64,000 bases of DNA from an uncultured Oscillospiraceae bacterium (GTDB taxonomy: Bacteria > Bacillota > Clostridia > Oscillospirales > Oscillospiraceae), in assembly GCA_934667815.1 (NCBI GenBank), contig CAKUMO010000013.1, positions 1 to 64,000 of the forward strand, written 5' to 3'. The position numbers and the translations under genes were made by a program. The notes below the pieces were generated by a model that was not told the origin of the DNA, ran no database searches, and saw nothing but the letters and a program-made list of their open reading frames with translations. Positions 1 through 8,553 of the stretch are shown here, one piece after another. The number at the start of each line of letters is the position of its first letter. Within the stretch, counting starts at the first letter, position 1.

Positions 1-42
1 CGGTGCGAAGCGGAGCGGGATGTTCTGATGGATCTTTCTCAT
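1..42 (-). CDS. 5' end of a leftward gene, cut by the window edge
   Basis: The reverse strand has an ATG at position 42 preceded by AAAGGA with an 8-nt spacer, then 14 open codons reading MRKIHQNIPLRFAP to the window edge. This looks like a real translation start, but too little is present to name a product. It lies downstream of the terminator that follows the neighbouring leftward gene, so it probably has its own promoter or depends on read-through. Confidence 0.45.
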   Translation of the reverse strand, partial: MRKIHQNIPLRFAP

Positions 43-81
43 GGAGCTGTTCCTTTCGTGTGGAATAGGTGGTATAAAAAT

Positions 82-105
82 GGCAGGGGCGTTTAAGCCC
101 CTGCC
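82..105 (-). terminator. Rho-independent terminator of the 119-1930 gene
   Basis: On the reverse strand a 9-bp GC-rich stem (GGCAGGGGC / GCCCCTGCC) with a 6-nt loop is followed by ATTTTTAT, just after the stop codon of the leftward surface-protein gene. Confidence 0.85.
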
Positions 106-118
106 TGCTTTTGAAAAA

Positions 119-1930
119 TTACAGTGCGCGGCGCTTGCGGAGCACCAGAACCGCGCCCAGCGCGATCACGCTGAGAACCATGGCCGAGGCAAACAGCACG
201 ACGGAGGTGCTGTCGCCGGTCTGCGGCTCGATGTCATAGGCAGGCTCACCGTTGGCCTTGAGCGCGGAGACCTTGAGAGAGTCCACGGCGATGTTGTCGT
301 TCTGCGACTGGATGGAGATCCAGCCTGCGCGGTCGGAGAAATTGTCGGCCTGAACTTCCTTCTCGATCTTCTTGATGCCGTCGGCCCAGACGGTGATGAG
401 GCGGGTGTTGCGGCTCGAGCCCTGTACGACGCGGAGCTTGATGGTGTGCAGGCCGCCCTTGGTGAAGCCATTGTTCACGTCCTTGACCTCGACGTCATTG
501 CCGCCGGGACAGCTCAGGTTGACATAACCCTCTTGCTGCATGTAGACGCCTGCGTTGTCATGGTGCATATGGTTGCCCTTGCCGGCAGCGCCGAAGCAAA
601 GCTGCGTCCAGCCCCAGGAATCGCCGAATTTGAAGGTCATTTCCGCTTCAAAGAAGGAGAACTTCTGGATGTTGAGGTAGAGCATGGAGTTGTCACGTTC
701 GGTGCAGGGCGTTTCGTCGGCGGTCAGGTTTTTGCGCTGCAAAAGAGTATTGCCGTCGTTGTCCGTGACCAGCTCCCAATACTGCGTCCAGTCCACGGAG
801 GCGCCGACCTTATGGGTGTCATAGTCCATCAGGGGCAGATGATAAGCCGAGAAATCCTTCAGATCGTCTGCGCTGTCGAAATTGTAGGTGTAGACGATGG
901 GCTTGCGCTCCGGCTCCTCGGGCTTTCCGGGCTGCTCGGGGTTTTCGGGGTTCTCGGGATCGGGGTTGAGTTTCACCAGCGCCTTGATGGCGGCGTCAAT
1001 CGCAGCGGCGGCCTCGTCGACCTGCTCCTGCGTGGCGTAGATGTTCGCAGCGACCTTGCGCGCGGCCTCGACGGCCTCGGCATAGACGGAGACGGTTTCT
1101 TCGGTGTATTCGGAAACATCAAAAGAATCGTAAGCGGCAATGGCTTCCTTCAGCACGGTCTTGTCGGCCTGCATGGCGGTGGAGCCGTCGGCGTTGAGGA
1201 CGGTGATCTTCAGGTTGTCAAAGGAGACGTTGTCGTTCTGTGCCTGCAGGGAGATGTAACCGGCGCGGTCGGAAAAATTCTCGGCATAGACATCCTGCTT
1301 GCTGATTTTCTGGACGCCATCGGCCCAGACGGTAATGTTAATCTTGTCGTCCGCGCTGCCTTTTTCGACGCGCAGCTTGATGGTGTGCAGACCGGCCTTG
1401 GTGAAGTCGCCCTCGACATTGACCTGCGTGTCATTGCCGCCGGGGCAGCTCAGGTTGACGTGGCCTTCCTGCTGCATGTACACACCGGCGTTGTCATTGT
1501 GCATGTGGTTGCCCATATTGGCGGCGCCGAAGCAGAGCTGTGCCCAGCCCCAGGAATTGCCGAACAGGAAGGACATTTCCGCTTCGAAATAACGGTAGGA
1601 TTCTGCAAGGTACAGCATTGCGTTGCAGGAACCGGTGCCGGGGTTCTCACCCTCGGTCAAATTCGTGCGGCGGACGACCTGTGCGCCGTCCACGGCTGCC
1701 AGCTCCCAGTGCGCGGAGAGCTCCTCCGCGGTGCCGACCATGTTGTCCCAGTAGCCGGTTACGGGCAGGTAGTAGGCATGGAATGCCGCAAGGGAAGCCT
1801 CGGAATTGAAATCGTAGACGAAGGAAATGGGTTCCGTTGCGGTTTCTTCAGCAGAGACGCTGATGGGGAGGACGCACAGGAGCATAGCCAGTGCGAGCAC
1901 AACGCTAAGGAGCTTTTTGATGCTTGTCAT
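119..1930 (-). CDS. Secreted, anchored protein with two concanavalin-like domains
   Basis: A 603-residue surface protein. Residues 1-27 form a signal peptide (basic start, long hydrophobic core, VSA-EE cleavage site). Two related beta-sandwich domains of the concanavalin/LamG type lie at about 35-230 and 340-555; both contain near-identical blocks around WGWxQLCFGAA, GNHMH and AGVYMQQEG. Between them is a helical FIVAR-like stretch (about 235-305) and a Pro/Glu-rich linker. The C-terminus has P-Q-T-G-D, a hydrophobic helix and RKRR, a sortase-like or membrane-anchor signal. The ATG at 1930 is preferred over a GTG 12 nt upstream because AAGG lies 11 nt before it, while the GTG overlaps that site. 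The likely role is carbohydrate or glycoconjugate binding at the cell surface. No catalytic residues were recognised, so the ligand is unknown. Confidence 0.8.
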   Translation of the reverse strand: MTSIKKLLSVVLALAMLLCVLPISVSAEETATEPISFVYDFNSEASLAAFHAYYLPVTGYWDNMVGTAEELSAHWELAAVDGAQVVRRTNLTEGENPGTGSCNAMLYLAESYRYFEAEMSFLFGNSWGWAQLCFGAANMGNHMHNDNAGVYMQQEGHVNLSCPGGNDTQVNVEGDFTKAGLHTIKLRVEKGSADDKINITVWADGVQKISKQDVYAENFSDRAGYISLQAQNDNVSFDNLKITVLNADGSTAMQADKTVLKEAIAAYDSFDVSEYTEETVSVYAEAVEAARKVAANIYATQEQVDEAAAAIDAAIKALVKLNPDPENPENPEQPGKPEEPERKPIVYTYNFDSADDLKDFSAYHLPLMDYDTHKVGASVDWTQYWELVTDNDGNTLLQRKNLTADETPCTERDNSMLYLNIQKFSFFEAEMTFKFGDSWGWTQLCFGAAGKGNHMHHDNAGVYMQQEGYVNLSCPGGNDVEVKDVNNGFTKGGLHTIKLRVVQGSSRNTRLITVWADGIKKIEKEVQADNFSDRAGWISIQSQNDNIAVDSLKVSALKANGEPAYDIEPQTGDSTSVVLFASAMVLSVIALGAVLVLRKRRAL

Positions 1931-1961
1931 ACTTTCACACACCTTATAATAATATAGAATT

Positions 1962-1997
1962 CGACGGCAATCTTGTACGGGAAAATTTTCGCCGTCG
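1962..1997 (-). promoter_or_regulatory. Inverted repeat in the leader of the 119-1930 gene
   Basis: CGACGGC and GCCGTCG, separated by 22 nt, lie in the roughly 95-nt untranslated leader between the promoter at 2033-2061 and the start codon. They could form an mRNA hairpin or a regulator site. No T-run follows, so it is not a simple terminator. Confidence 0.35.
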
Positions 1998-2032
1998 TAG
2001 GAAAAAAGTTTCCTAAATCTTTTTCCCTATTC

Positions 2033-2061
2033 AGGATACAACAGCATTGTGCATTTGTCAA
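2033..2061 (-). promoter_or_regulatory. Sigma-A type promoter for the leftward surface protein
   Basis: Reading leftward: TTGACA (2061-2056), 17-nt spacer, TATCCT (2038-2033). The -10 hexamer TATCCT is the one also used by the three promoters of the 40.6-45.5 kb locus. Confidence 0.7.
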
Positions 2062-2113
2062 GAATAAAATGCAGATAACTTTATAAATTGATCGAATTTG
2101 CCGAAACAAGTTG

Positions 2114-2142
2114 TTGACAACGAAAAAAACGTATGATATAAT
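2114..2142 (+). promoter_or_regulatory. Consensus sigma-A promoter of the glycan-import operon
   Basis: Perfect TTGACA (2114-2119), 17-nt spacer and TATAAT (2137-2142), about 50 nt before the start codon at 2191. The -35 box sits inside the short palindrome GTTGACAAC. Confidence 0.9.
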
Positions 2143-2190
2143 CCGAACAGAAAAAATGTTTTACTAAAATATTTTTTGGAGGAACCGACA

Positions 2191-3729
2191 ATGAAAAAAA
2201 CGATCACCCGGCTTGGAACGCTGCTCCTGCTGCTGGCACTGCTGTGCGGCATCTTTGCAGGCTGCGCTCCGGCAACCGAGCCGTCAAACGGCAGCGAAAC
2301 ACCAGCGCCCAGCTCTGAGGAGAGTACCGAGCCGGTCTCCTCGAACACCGGGCTTGACGTAGAGGGCGGCAACGACGTCTACGCCAACTATGAAGCCTCC
2401 GGCAAAGTCACTGTGGCCATCAATAAGAGCCGCTCGACCGACTTCCAGGCGCTTCTGGACACCTTCGCACAGTATTATCAGAACATCGACCTCGAGGTGG
2501 ATTATTTCTCCGCTGAGGGCGGCACGACGGAGTACCTGACGGCCAAGGCTGCCAACGGCACGCTGCCGGACATCGTGTTCGACGACTATTCCTCCCTGCC
2601 GTATTTCATCTCGCAGGGTTGGGTGTATCCACTGGATGATTTTGTCGAGGGCGACGGCGACTTTGACTATGTCCCGGATTCCATCGTTGACAGCTACACC
2701 TTCAACGGGCACCTGTTCGCGCTCCCGACGACCATTCATTTCCGCACGATCTTCCTGAATCTGGATCTGCTCAACGAGCTGAACCTTGATCTGCCTGCGC
2801 TGGACTGGACGCCCGAGCAGTATGCAGAGCTGATGAAGGCTGCGACCAATGCCACCTATTCCGGCACCGAGACGGTGTTCGATCTGGACATCAACCTGGC
2901 CGGCACGACCAATGTCAACAGCGGCTATTATGGCTATGACATTGCCAACCGGCGCTTCAATCTGGCCGAGAGCTGGGTGGAGAACGTGCAGTTCATGCGC
3001 GGCCTGCGCGAGTATCCGGGTCTGGAAGCGTGGTCCATGCGCTGGAACAGCTCCAGCGACGGAACCAGCGACTATATTAAGAAGTTCGGCCAGGGCAACA
3101 CCGACGATCTGCATATGGCCATGAAGGCGGGAAAGACCCTCTCCGACACCATCGAGGGCACTTGGGACGCATGGCTCTATGAGCTGAAGTTCAACTGGAC
3201 GCATTGGCCCTATCCGCAGGGCGCGGACAGCAAGGGCCGTCTGCCGATGCACATCGACCACAGCTTCATGACCACGGCCGTCACCGAGGACAATGTCGAG
3301 GCTGCGTTTGAGGTTCTTCGCTATCTGACCTACGGCGTGGAGGGCAACATCACCCGCCTGAGCATGTTTGACGAGGAAAACGCGGGCAAGTATGTGCTCA
3401 ACAACCGCTATTACATCCCCTGCACCATTCATCCGGATGTTGCAGAGAAGTTTGAGAGCCTGCCCGAAGTCAACGAGGCCATCATCTATATGTATGAGAA
3501 CATCGAGAACTCCTTCCGCGCCGATCCGGCGAAGATCGTTCCCGATTTTGACCAGATCAACAACGATTACATCCTGCCCAGCCGCAACAACGTGACCGAC
3601 GGCCTTGCCGACGCAGCCACAGTTGCCGCCGAGGTGGAGGCAAAGGCCAATGAGGAGATCGCCAAAAAGTGGGCGGCCTTCGATGAGACGGTCGAAAAAT
3701 TCCTTGCAGATTTTAAGAAAGTCAACTGA
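2191..3729 (+). CDS. Extracellular solute-binding lipoprotein (family 1, sugar type)
   Basis: A 512-residue lipoprotein: signal peptide with lipobox IFAGC, a Ser/Glu/Pro-rich tether, then a periplasmic-binding-protein fold of the carbohydrate-uptake class. Typical segments are visible: ADIVFDD-like substrate-cleft entry (PDIVFDDYSS), FALPTTIHFRTIFLNLDLLNELNLDLP and a C-terminal helical lobe. The ATG at 2191 has GGAGG 8 nt upstream; an in-frame TTG at 2176 overlaps that site and is rejected. First gene of the operon and directly behind a consensus promoter, as expected for a binding protein made in excess over its permeases. It presumably delivers an oligosaccharide to one of the two permease pairs downstream. 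Ligand unknown. Confidence 0.85.
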   Translation: MKKTITRLGTLLLLLALLCGIFAGCAPATEPSNGSETPAPSSEESTEPVSSNTGLDVEGGNDVYANYEASGKVTVAINKSRSTDFQALLDTFAQYYQNIDLEVDYFSAEGGTTEYLTAKAANGTLPDIVFDDYSSLPYFISQGWVYPLDDFVEGDGDFDYVPDSIVDSYTFNGHLFALPTTIHFRTIFLNLDLLNELNLDLPALDWTPEQYAELMKAATNATYSGTETVFDLDINLAGTTNVNSGYYGYDIANRRFNLAESWVENVQFMRGLREYPGLEAWSMRWNSSSDGTSDYIKKFGQGNTDDLHMAMKAGKTLSDTIEGTWDAWLYELKFNWTHWPYPQGADSKGRLPMHIDHSFMTTAVTEDNVEAAFEVLRYLTYGVEGNITRLSMFDEENAGKYVLNNRYYIPCTIHPDVAEKFESLPEVNEAIIYMYENIENSFRADPAKIVPDFDQINNDYILPSRNNVTDGLADAATVAAEVEAKANEEIAKKWAAFDETVEKFLADFKKVN

Positions 3730-3815
3730 TTTTTGAACCGACGCGGCGGTGCCTGCCCGTGCGCAAAGCATTGGCAGACATCGCCGCCCACTTTAACCGG
3801 AAAGGCGGATATTCC

Positions 3816-6701
3816 ATGAACAAGCGCGTGCGCAGAATCCTGCTTGGCATATTGGCCGCGATGCTGCTGTTTGGCATCATGTGCGTTGCGCTGCCCTATC
3901 GTGCGGTTGCAACCGGAAGTCCCGCCGTGCGCGACGTGGCCTATGCCGCCGAACATTGGGTGAGCCGCTCTGTATTGCAAAACGGCGTACAGGCTGCCTG
4001 CACCGGGGGCGCCCTGCGCCTTGATGCCGGCGAGACGGCAAGGTTTACGGCCGAGCTTACCCAGACGGGCGCTTATCATGTTTATGCCGAATACCGCGTG
4101 ACCGACCCGGCGGTGACGGATAATCTTGTAGATATTTCCTGCGGCCGGACGCAGGGACAGGCGCTGCTTTCCACCCTGTGGGCGGATGCCGAGGAGTCCT
4201 ATCCGGTCGATCCCTATGGCAACGAGCTTCCGCCCAAGCAGCGCGGTGTGGAGGAATTTTTCCTTGAAGCGCTGGCCGATCCGGCAAGTCCTTCTCTGGA
4301 CGCCTATGAATTTTCTCTGCCCGCCGGTAAGGCGGAGCTGACGATCACGGCCGGAACGCAGGCCGTGGAGCTGCGTGAGCTGTGGTTCGTTCCGGTGCAG
4401 GCTGCGCCGACTTATGCGGAATACCGCGCCGCGCACGCTGAAAATGCACAGACGCCGCAGTGGCAGGAGATCCTTGAGGCGGAAAAGTACGCCGTCAAAT
4501 CCGATTCCTTCCTGCGCGGCGGAAACGAAAACGACCCCTCGCTTTATCCCTACGACACCTTTGACAAGCGCATCAACGTACTGGACGACAGCTCCTTTGA
4601 CGCCGCAGGACAGAAGGTCCTGTGGACCTTGGACGTTCAGGAAACGGGATGGTACTGCCTGTCTTTTAAATATACGCAGTATACCAGCGGCAGCAAGCCC
4701 GTCTACCGCACAGTCGAGCTGGACGGTCAGACCCCCTACCGTGAGCTGGAGGCCGTGCAGTTCCCGGCAACGGGCATGAGCCAATATGAGCAGATTACGC
4801 TCAGCGCGGACGGTGCGCCGCTGATGCTCTGGCTGGAGCAGGGACGGCATACGCTGGCGCTGCGCGCGGTCATGGGTCCGCTGGAAAAGGCCTTTGACGA
4901 TCTGATGGACATTATGAACGAGGTCAGTGCGCTCGGCATGGACCTGACCAAGCTGACTGCGGGCGTCACCGACGAGCATCGGACGTGGGACCTGGATGTC
5001 TACCTCCCAGATGCCGTTCCGCGTGTGCGGCAGTGCGCCGCAGACATCCGGGCGGTGTACGACGATCTTTCCACGCTCACGCAGCACAAACCGACCTATG
5101 CCGCCACGCTTCTGGCCGCGGCGGAAACGCTGGACAAGCTGGCCGATGAGCCGCGCAAGCTCCCGAATAACACCAAGCTCCTGAACGTGGGGGACAATTG
5201 CGTGTCCAAGCGCCTCGGCACGGTCATTGAAATGCTGACCGATCTGCCGCTGGGGCTTGACCAAATCTATCTCACGCCCGGAACGGAGCTTCCGACAGGC
5301 GGCGTGTCTCTGGTGCATCGTGTGGGCGAGGGCATCAAGTCCTTTGCCGGTTCCTTTCTGCCCGGCCGGAGCGGTGACTATGCTGCTTCGTCACAAAAGG
5401 ACGATGGTGAGCTGACCGTGTGGGTCAACCGCCCGATCCAGTATGTGCAGGCGCTTCAGCAGCTTGTTGATGCCGGTTACAATCAGATCTATCACGCAAA
5501 CGTCCGCCTGTCCGTCATGCCGAACGAGCAGAAGCTGATCCTCTCAAATGCCTCGGGCACCAGCCCGGATCTTGTGCTTGGCGTGAACTATTGGACGCCC
5601 TTCGACTTTGCCATTCGCGGCGCGGCGAAGGATCTGACGGAATACGACGATTTTCTTGAATTTTACGCGGAGCAGTACAATCTGGAATCCCTCGTGCCGC
5701 TTTACTACAACGATGGCGTCTACGGCGCAGTCGAGACGCAGGATTTTCAGGTGCTCTACTACCGCAGGGACATTTTGCAGGCGCTTGGCTTGGAGATTCC
5801 GGAAACATGGAACGACGTCAAGAAAATGATGCCGGAGCTGCTGCGCTATTCCATGAATTTCAATCTTCCGCTGGCCAATCTGGTCGGCTTTAAGTCCTAC
5901 CATGTGACTGCGCCCTATATCTATCAGAACGGCGGCGCGTTCTATGCCGACGACGGCATGAGCACGGCCATTTTGCAAAAAGGCTCGGTCGAGGGCTTTG
6001 AGGAAATGACGGAAATCTTCACGATTTACGGCGCGCAGCAGTCGGTGCCGAGCTTTTTCCAGAGCTTCCGCTTCGGACAGACACCCCTCGGGATCAGCGG
6101 CTTTTCCACCTACATGCAGCTTCAGGAGGCCGCGCCGGAGCTTAAGGGCGTGTGGGACATCGCGCCTGTTCCGGGCACGCTGACCGAGGAGGGCGAAATC
6201 CTCCGCTATCAGATGGCGGACAGCACCGCCTGCATGATTTTCGAGAACACCGACAAGCCCGACGAGGCTTGGCAGTTTTTGAAGTGGTGGCTGTCCGAGG
6301 ACACGCAAATCGAGTATGCCTACAACCTCCGCGCGTCCTTTGGCCCGGAATATCAGTGGAACACGGCGAATCTGCTTGCCTTTGCGCAGCTCGATTATCC
6401 GGAGGAGCACAAGCGCGTGATTCTGGAGCAGTGGCAGGCGCAGCGGGAGAATCTGCGTCACCCGGCCAACTATATGGTCGAGCGCGAGGTCAGCAACGTC
6501 TGGAACAGCGTCGTCGTGGACGGCACGCCGCTTATGGAGGCGCTCAACCGCGCCGCCATGACCTCCGACCGCGAAATTCTGCGTAAAATGCAGGAATTCG
6601 GCTTTCTGGATGAAAACGGAGAGATCATCAAGACCTATCAGACCGACGCTTACGCGCGTCTGGTGCAAATGCTGGCAGAAAGCAGGGAGAAAACGTCATG
6701 A
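3816..6701 (+). CDS. Giant surface protein with a C-terminal solute-binding domain
   Basis: A 961-residue protein with an N-terminal signal sequence or signal anchor (RVRRILLGILAAMLLFG). Residues about 45-440 look like two beta-rich, CBM-like modules (for example the segment with GGALRLDAGETARF and the segment with DVQETGWYCLSFKYTQ). From about 510 to the end the sequence resembles a family 1 sugar-binding protein (LTVWVNRPIQYVQALQQL, DLVLGVNYWTPFDFA, VLYYRRDILQALGLEIPETW, AWQFLKWW). The start at 3816 has AAAGGCGG 7 nt upstream; a longer upstream reading has no ribosome site. Its stop overlaps the next gene by ATGA, so it is translationally coupled to a permease. Fusion of carbohydrate-binding modules to an importer's binding protein suggests capture of a polymer or large oligosaccharide. 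The N-terminal domain assignments are tentative. Confidence 0.75.
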   Translation: MNKRVRRILLGILAAMLLFGIMCVALPYRAVATGSPAVRDVAYAAEHWVSRSVLQNGVQAACTGGALRLDAGETARFTAELTQTGAYHVYAEYRVTDPAVTDNLVDISCGRTQGQALLSTLWADAEESYPVDPYGNELPPKQRGVEEFFLEALADPASPSLDAYEFSLPAGKAELTITAGTQAVELRELWFVPVQAAPTYAEYRAAHAENAQTPQWQEILEAEKYAVKSDSFLRGGNENDPSLYPYDTFDKRINVLDDSSFDAAGQKVLWTLDVQETGWYCLSFKYTQYTSGSKPVYRTVELDGQTPYRELEAVQFPATGMSQYEQITLSADGAPLMLWLEQGRHTLALRAVMGPLEKAFDDLMDIMNEVSALGMDLTKLTAGVTDEHRTWDLDVYLPDAVPRVRQCAADIRAVYDDLSTLTQHKPTYAATLLAAAETLDKLADEPRKLPNNTKLLNVGDNCVSKRLGTVIEMLTDLPLGLDQIYLTPGTELPTGGVSLVHRVGEGIKSFAGSFLPGRSGDYAASSQKDDGELTVWVNRPIQYVQALQQLVDAGYNQIYHANVRLSVMPNEQKLILSNASGTSPDLVLGVNYWTPFDFAIRGAAKDLTEYDDFLEFYAEQYNLESLVPLYYNDGVYGAVETQDFQVLYYRRDILQALGLEIPETWNDVKKMMPELLRYSMNFNLPLANLVGFKSYHVTAPYIYQNGGAFYADDGMSTAILQKGSVEGFEEMTEIFTIYGAQQSVPSFFQSFRFGQTPLGISGFSTYMQLQEAAPELKGVWDIAPVPGTLTEEGEILRYQMADSTACMIFENTDKPDEAWQFLKWWLSEDTQIEYAYNLRASFGPEYQWNTANLLAFAQLDYPEEHKRVILEQWQAQRENLRHPANYMVEREVSNVWNSVVVDGTPLMEALNRAAMTSDREILRKMQEFGFLDENGEIIKTYQTDAYARLVQMLAESREKTS

Positions 6702-7621
6702 AACGAAAGCCCCAAAAGACGCGCTCGCTGCGCGGATGGCTCGGCAGACACGCCGTTTCGGTGCTGCTCTCGCCCTATGCCTTCCTGTTCTGCCTGCTGA
6801 TCGCAATTCCCGTGTGTATGGCGGTCATCCTGTCCTTTACTTATTTTAATACCATCGAATTTCCCAAGCCCATCGGTCTGGACAACTTCGTCACGCTGTT
6901 TACGGCCGATTCGGTGTTCATGCAGAAGGTTCTGCCGAACACGCTGATCTACGCGATTTTCGTCGGTGTTGGCGGATATCTGCTGTCTTTCTTTTTGGCG
7001 TGGTCGTTGGCGCAGCTTCCTAAGTGGCCGCGCACCATTCTGGCCATTGCGATCTATTCGCCGTCTCTGACGGGCGGCGTGCTGCTCTCGGCAGTGTGGA
7101 GCGTGGTGTTCAACGGCAGCGAGGGCGGCTACCTCAACTATCTGCTGCTGAAGCTGAACCTTATCTCCGAGCCGGTCGTCTGGCTGCAATCGGATGCGCA
7201 TCTTCTGTGGATTATGATCGTCGTTTCCCTGTGGAGCAGTATGGGTATCGGATTTTTATCCATCCTGTCCGGCATTCTGAATGCCAATGAGGAGCTTTAC
7301 GAGGCTGCGCGCATCGACGGTGTGCGTAACCGCTTTCAGGAGATCATTTACGTCACCATCCCGCAGTGCAAGCCGCAGATGCTCTTCGGCGCGGTCATGG
7401 CCATCGTCAATACCTTCCAGACCAGCGGCATCGGCGTTGCGCTCTCCGGCTCCAACCCCACGCCGAATTACGCCGGCCAGCTCATTGTCACGCACATCGA
7501 GGACTACGGCTTCATCCGCTATGAGATGGGCTATGCCGCAGCGATTTCCGTTGTGCTGCTGATCTTCATTCGCCTGATGTCCAAGGGCGCGGAAAAGCTG
7601 TTCGGCGGTGATCCGGACTGA
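6698..7621 (+). CDS. Sugar ABC transporter permease, MalF/LacF class
   Basis: A 307-residue polytopic inner-membrane protein of the CUT1 family. It has about six hydrophobic segments, starting with [19 protein letters not shown], and the cytoplasmic EAA loop reads EAARIDGV at about residue 203, the contact site for the ATPase. Its start codon overlaps the stop of the preceding binding-protein fusion by 4 nt. It should form a heterodimer with the following permease. No ATPase gene lies in this operon. Confidence 0.9.
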   Translation: MKRKPQKTRSLRGWLGRHAVSVLLSPYAFLFCLLIAIPVCMAVILSFTYFNTIEFPKPIGLDNFVTLFTADSVFMQKVLPNTLIYAIFVGVGGYLLSFFLAWSLAQLPKWPRTILAIAIYSPSLTGGVLLSAVWSVVFNGSEGGYLNYLLLKLNLISEPVVWLQSDAHLLWIMIVVSLWSSMGIGFLSILSGILNANEELYEAARIDGVRNRFQEIIYVTIPQCKPQMLFGAVMAIVNTFQTSGIGVALSGSNPTPNYAGQLIVTHIEDYGFIRYEMGYAAAISVVLLIFIRLMSKGAEKLFGGDPD

Positions 7622-7634
7622 AAAGAGGTGCGAT

Positions 7635-8525
7635 ATGAAAAAACGAAAAATCAGACGGCTTCAGCAGTCCGGCATCAATCCGACGCGCTTTGAGCGCGGG
7701 CAGGTCAAGTTTTACCTCTATCTTATCCCCATCGCGGTCATTATGGCGCTGCCGATTCTGATGATTGTGCTCAATGCCTTCAAGCCGCTAGACGAGCTGA
7801 ACGCCTATCCGCCGCGCTTTTTTGTGCGGATGCCGACATGGGAGAACTTCCGCAGGCTCTTTTCGGCGACACAGGGCAGCAGCGTGCCGATCTCGCGGTA
7901 CTTGTTCAATAGTATCGTTGTCACGCTGATTGTCGTTGTGTGTACGGTTGTCATCTGCGTTGCGGCGGGCTATGTGCTGTCGAAAAAGCGCTTTAAGTAC
8001 AAGAAATTCCTGTTTTCCCTCAATACGCTGGCTTTGATGTTCGTGCCTGTGGCCGTGGCGATCCCGCGCTATCTTGTCATCGTCTTTACGGGGATGTATG
8101 ATTCCTTCTGGGCGCAGATCATTCCGCTTCTGGCCATGCCGGTTGGATTGTTCCTTCTGAAGCAGTTTATCGACCAGATTCCCGACGCGCTGATCGAGGC
8201 GGCTGTGATCGACGGTGCGGATGACTTTACAATTCTGCGCCGCATTATCATTCCCATCATCATGCCGGCTGTTGCGACCGTCGCCATGATGGCCTTTCAG
8301 GCAGCGTGGAACAGCACGGAGGCCTCTGCAATGTTCGTCGAAAACGAGACGCTCAAGACGTTTGCTTATTACATGAGCACCCTCACCGGCGCAACGGGCA
8401 ACACGATCTCCGGGCAGGGCATCAGCGCCGCTGCGTCGCTGATTCTGTTCTTGCCAAATCTGATCCTGTTTATCATTCTTCAGTCCCGCGTGATGAACAC
8501 CATGGCGCATTCCGGACTGAAATAA
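7635..8525 (+). CDS. Sugar ABC transporter permease, MalG/LacG class
   Basis: A 296-residue membrane protein, partner of the preceding permease. It begins with a hydrophilic basic tail, then has six predicted membrane segments. The EAA loop is [20 protein letters not shown] near residue 190, followed by the typical MALG-type NSTEA region. The start at 7635 is chosen because AGAGGTG lies 4 nt upstream; a longer upstream frame overlaps the first permease and has no ribosome site. Confidence 0.9.
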   Translation: MKKRKIRRLQQSGINPTRFERGQVKFYLYLIPIAVIMALPILMIVLNAFKPLDELNAYPPRFFVRMPTWENFRRLFSATQGSSVPISRYLFNSIVVTLIVVVCTVVICVAAGYVLSKKRFKYKKFLFSLNTLALMFVPVAVAIPRYLVIVFTGMYDSFWAQIIPLLAMPVGLFLLKQFIDQIPDALIEAAVIDGADDFTILRRIIIPIIMPAVATVAMMAFQAAWNSTEASAMFVENETLKTFAYYMSTLTGATGNTISGQGISAAASLILFLPNLILFIILQSRVMNTMAHSGLK

Positions 8526-8553
8526 CATTTCAAAAGGGAAGGAGACAGTCGCA

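Noticed and set aside
41..1957. A 638-residue forward open frame opposite the surface lectin-like protein
   Set aside because: Includes the reverse-strand terminator and leader region; low-complexity Gly/Val/Asp product, no domain.
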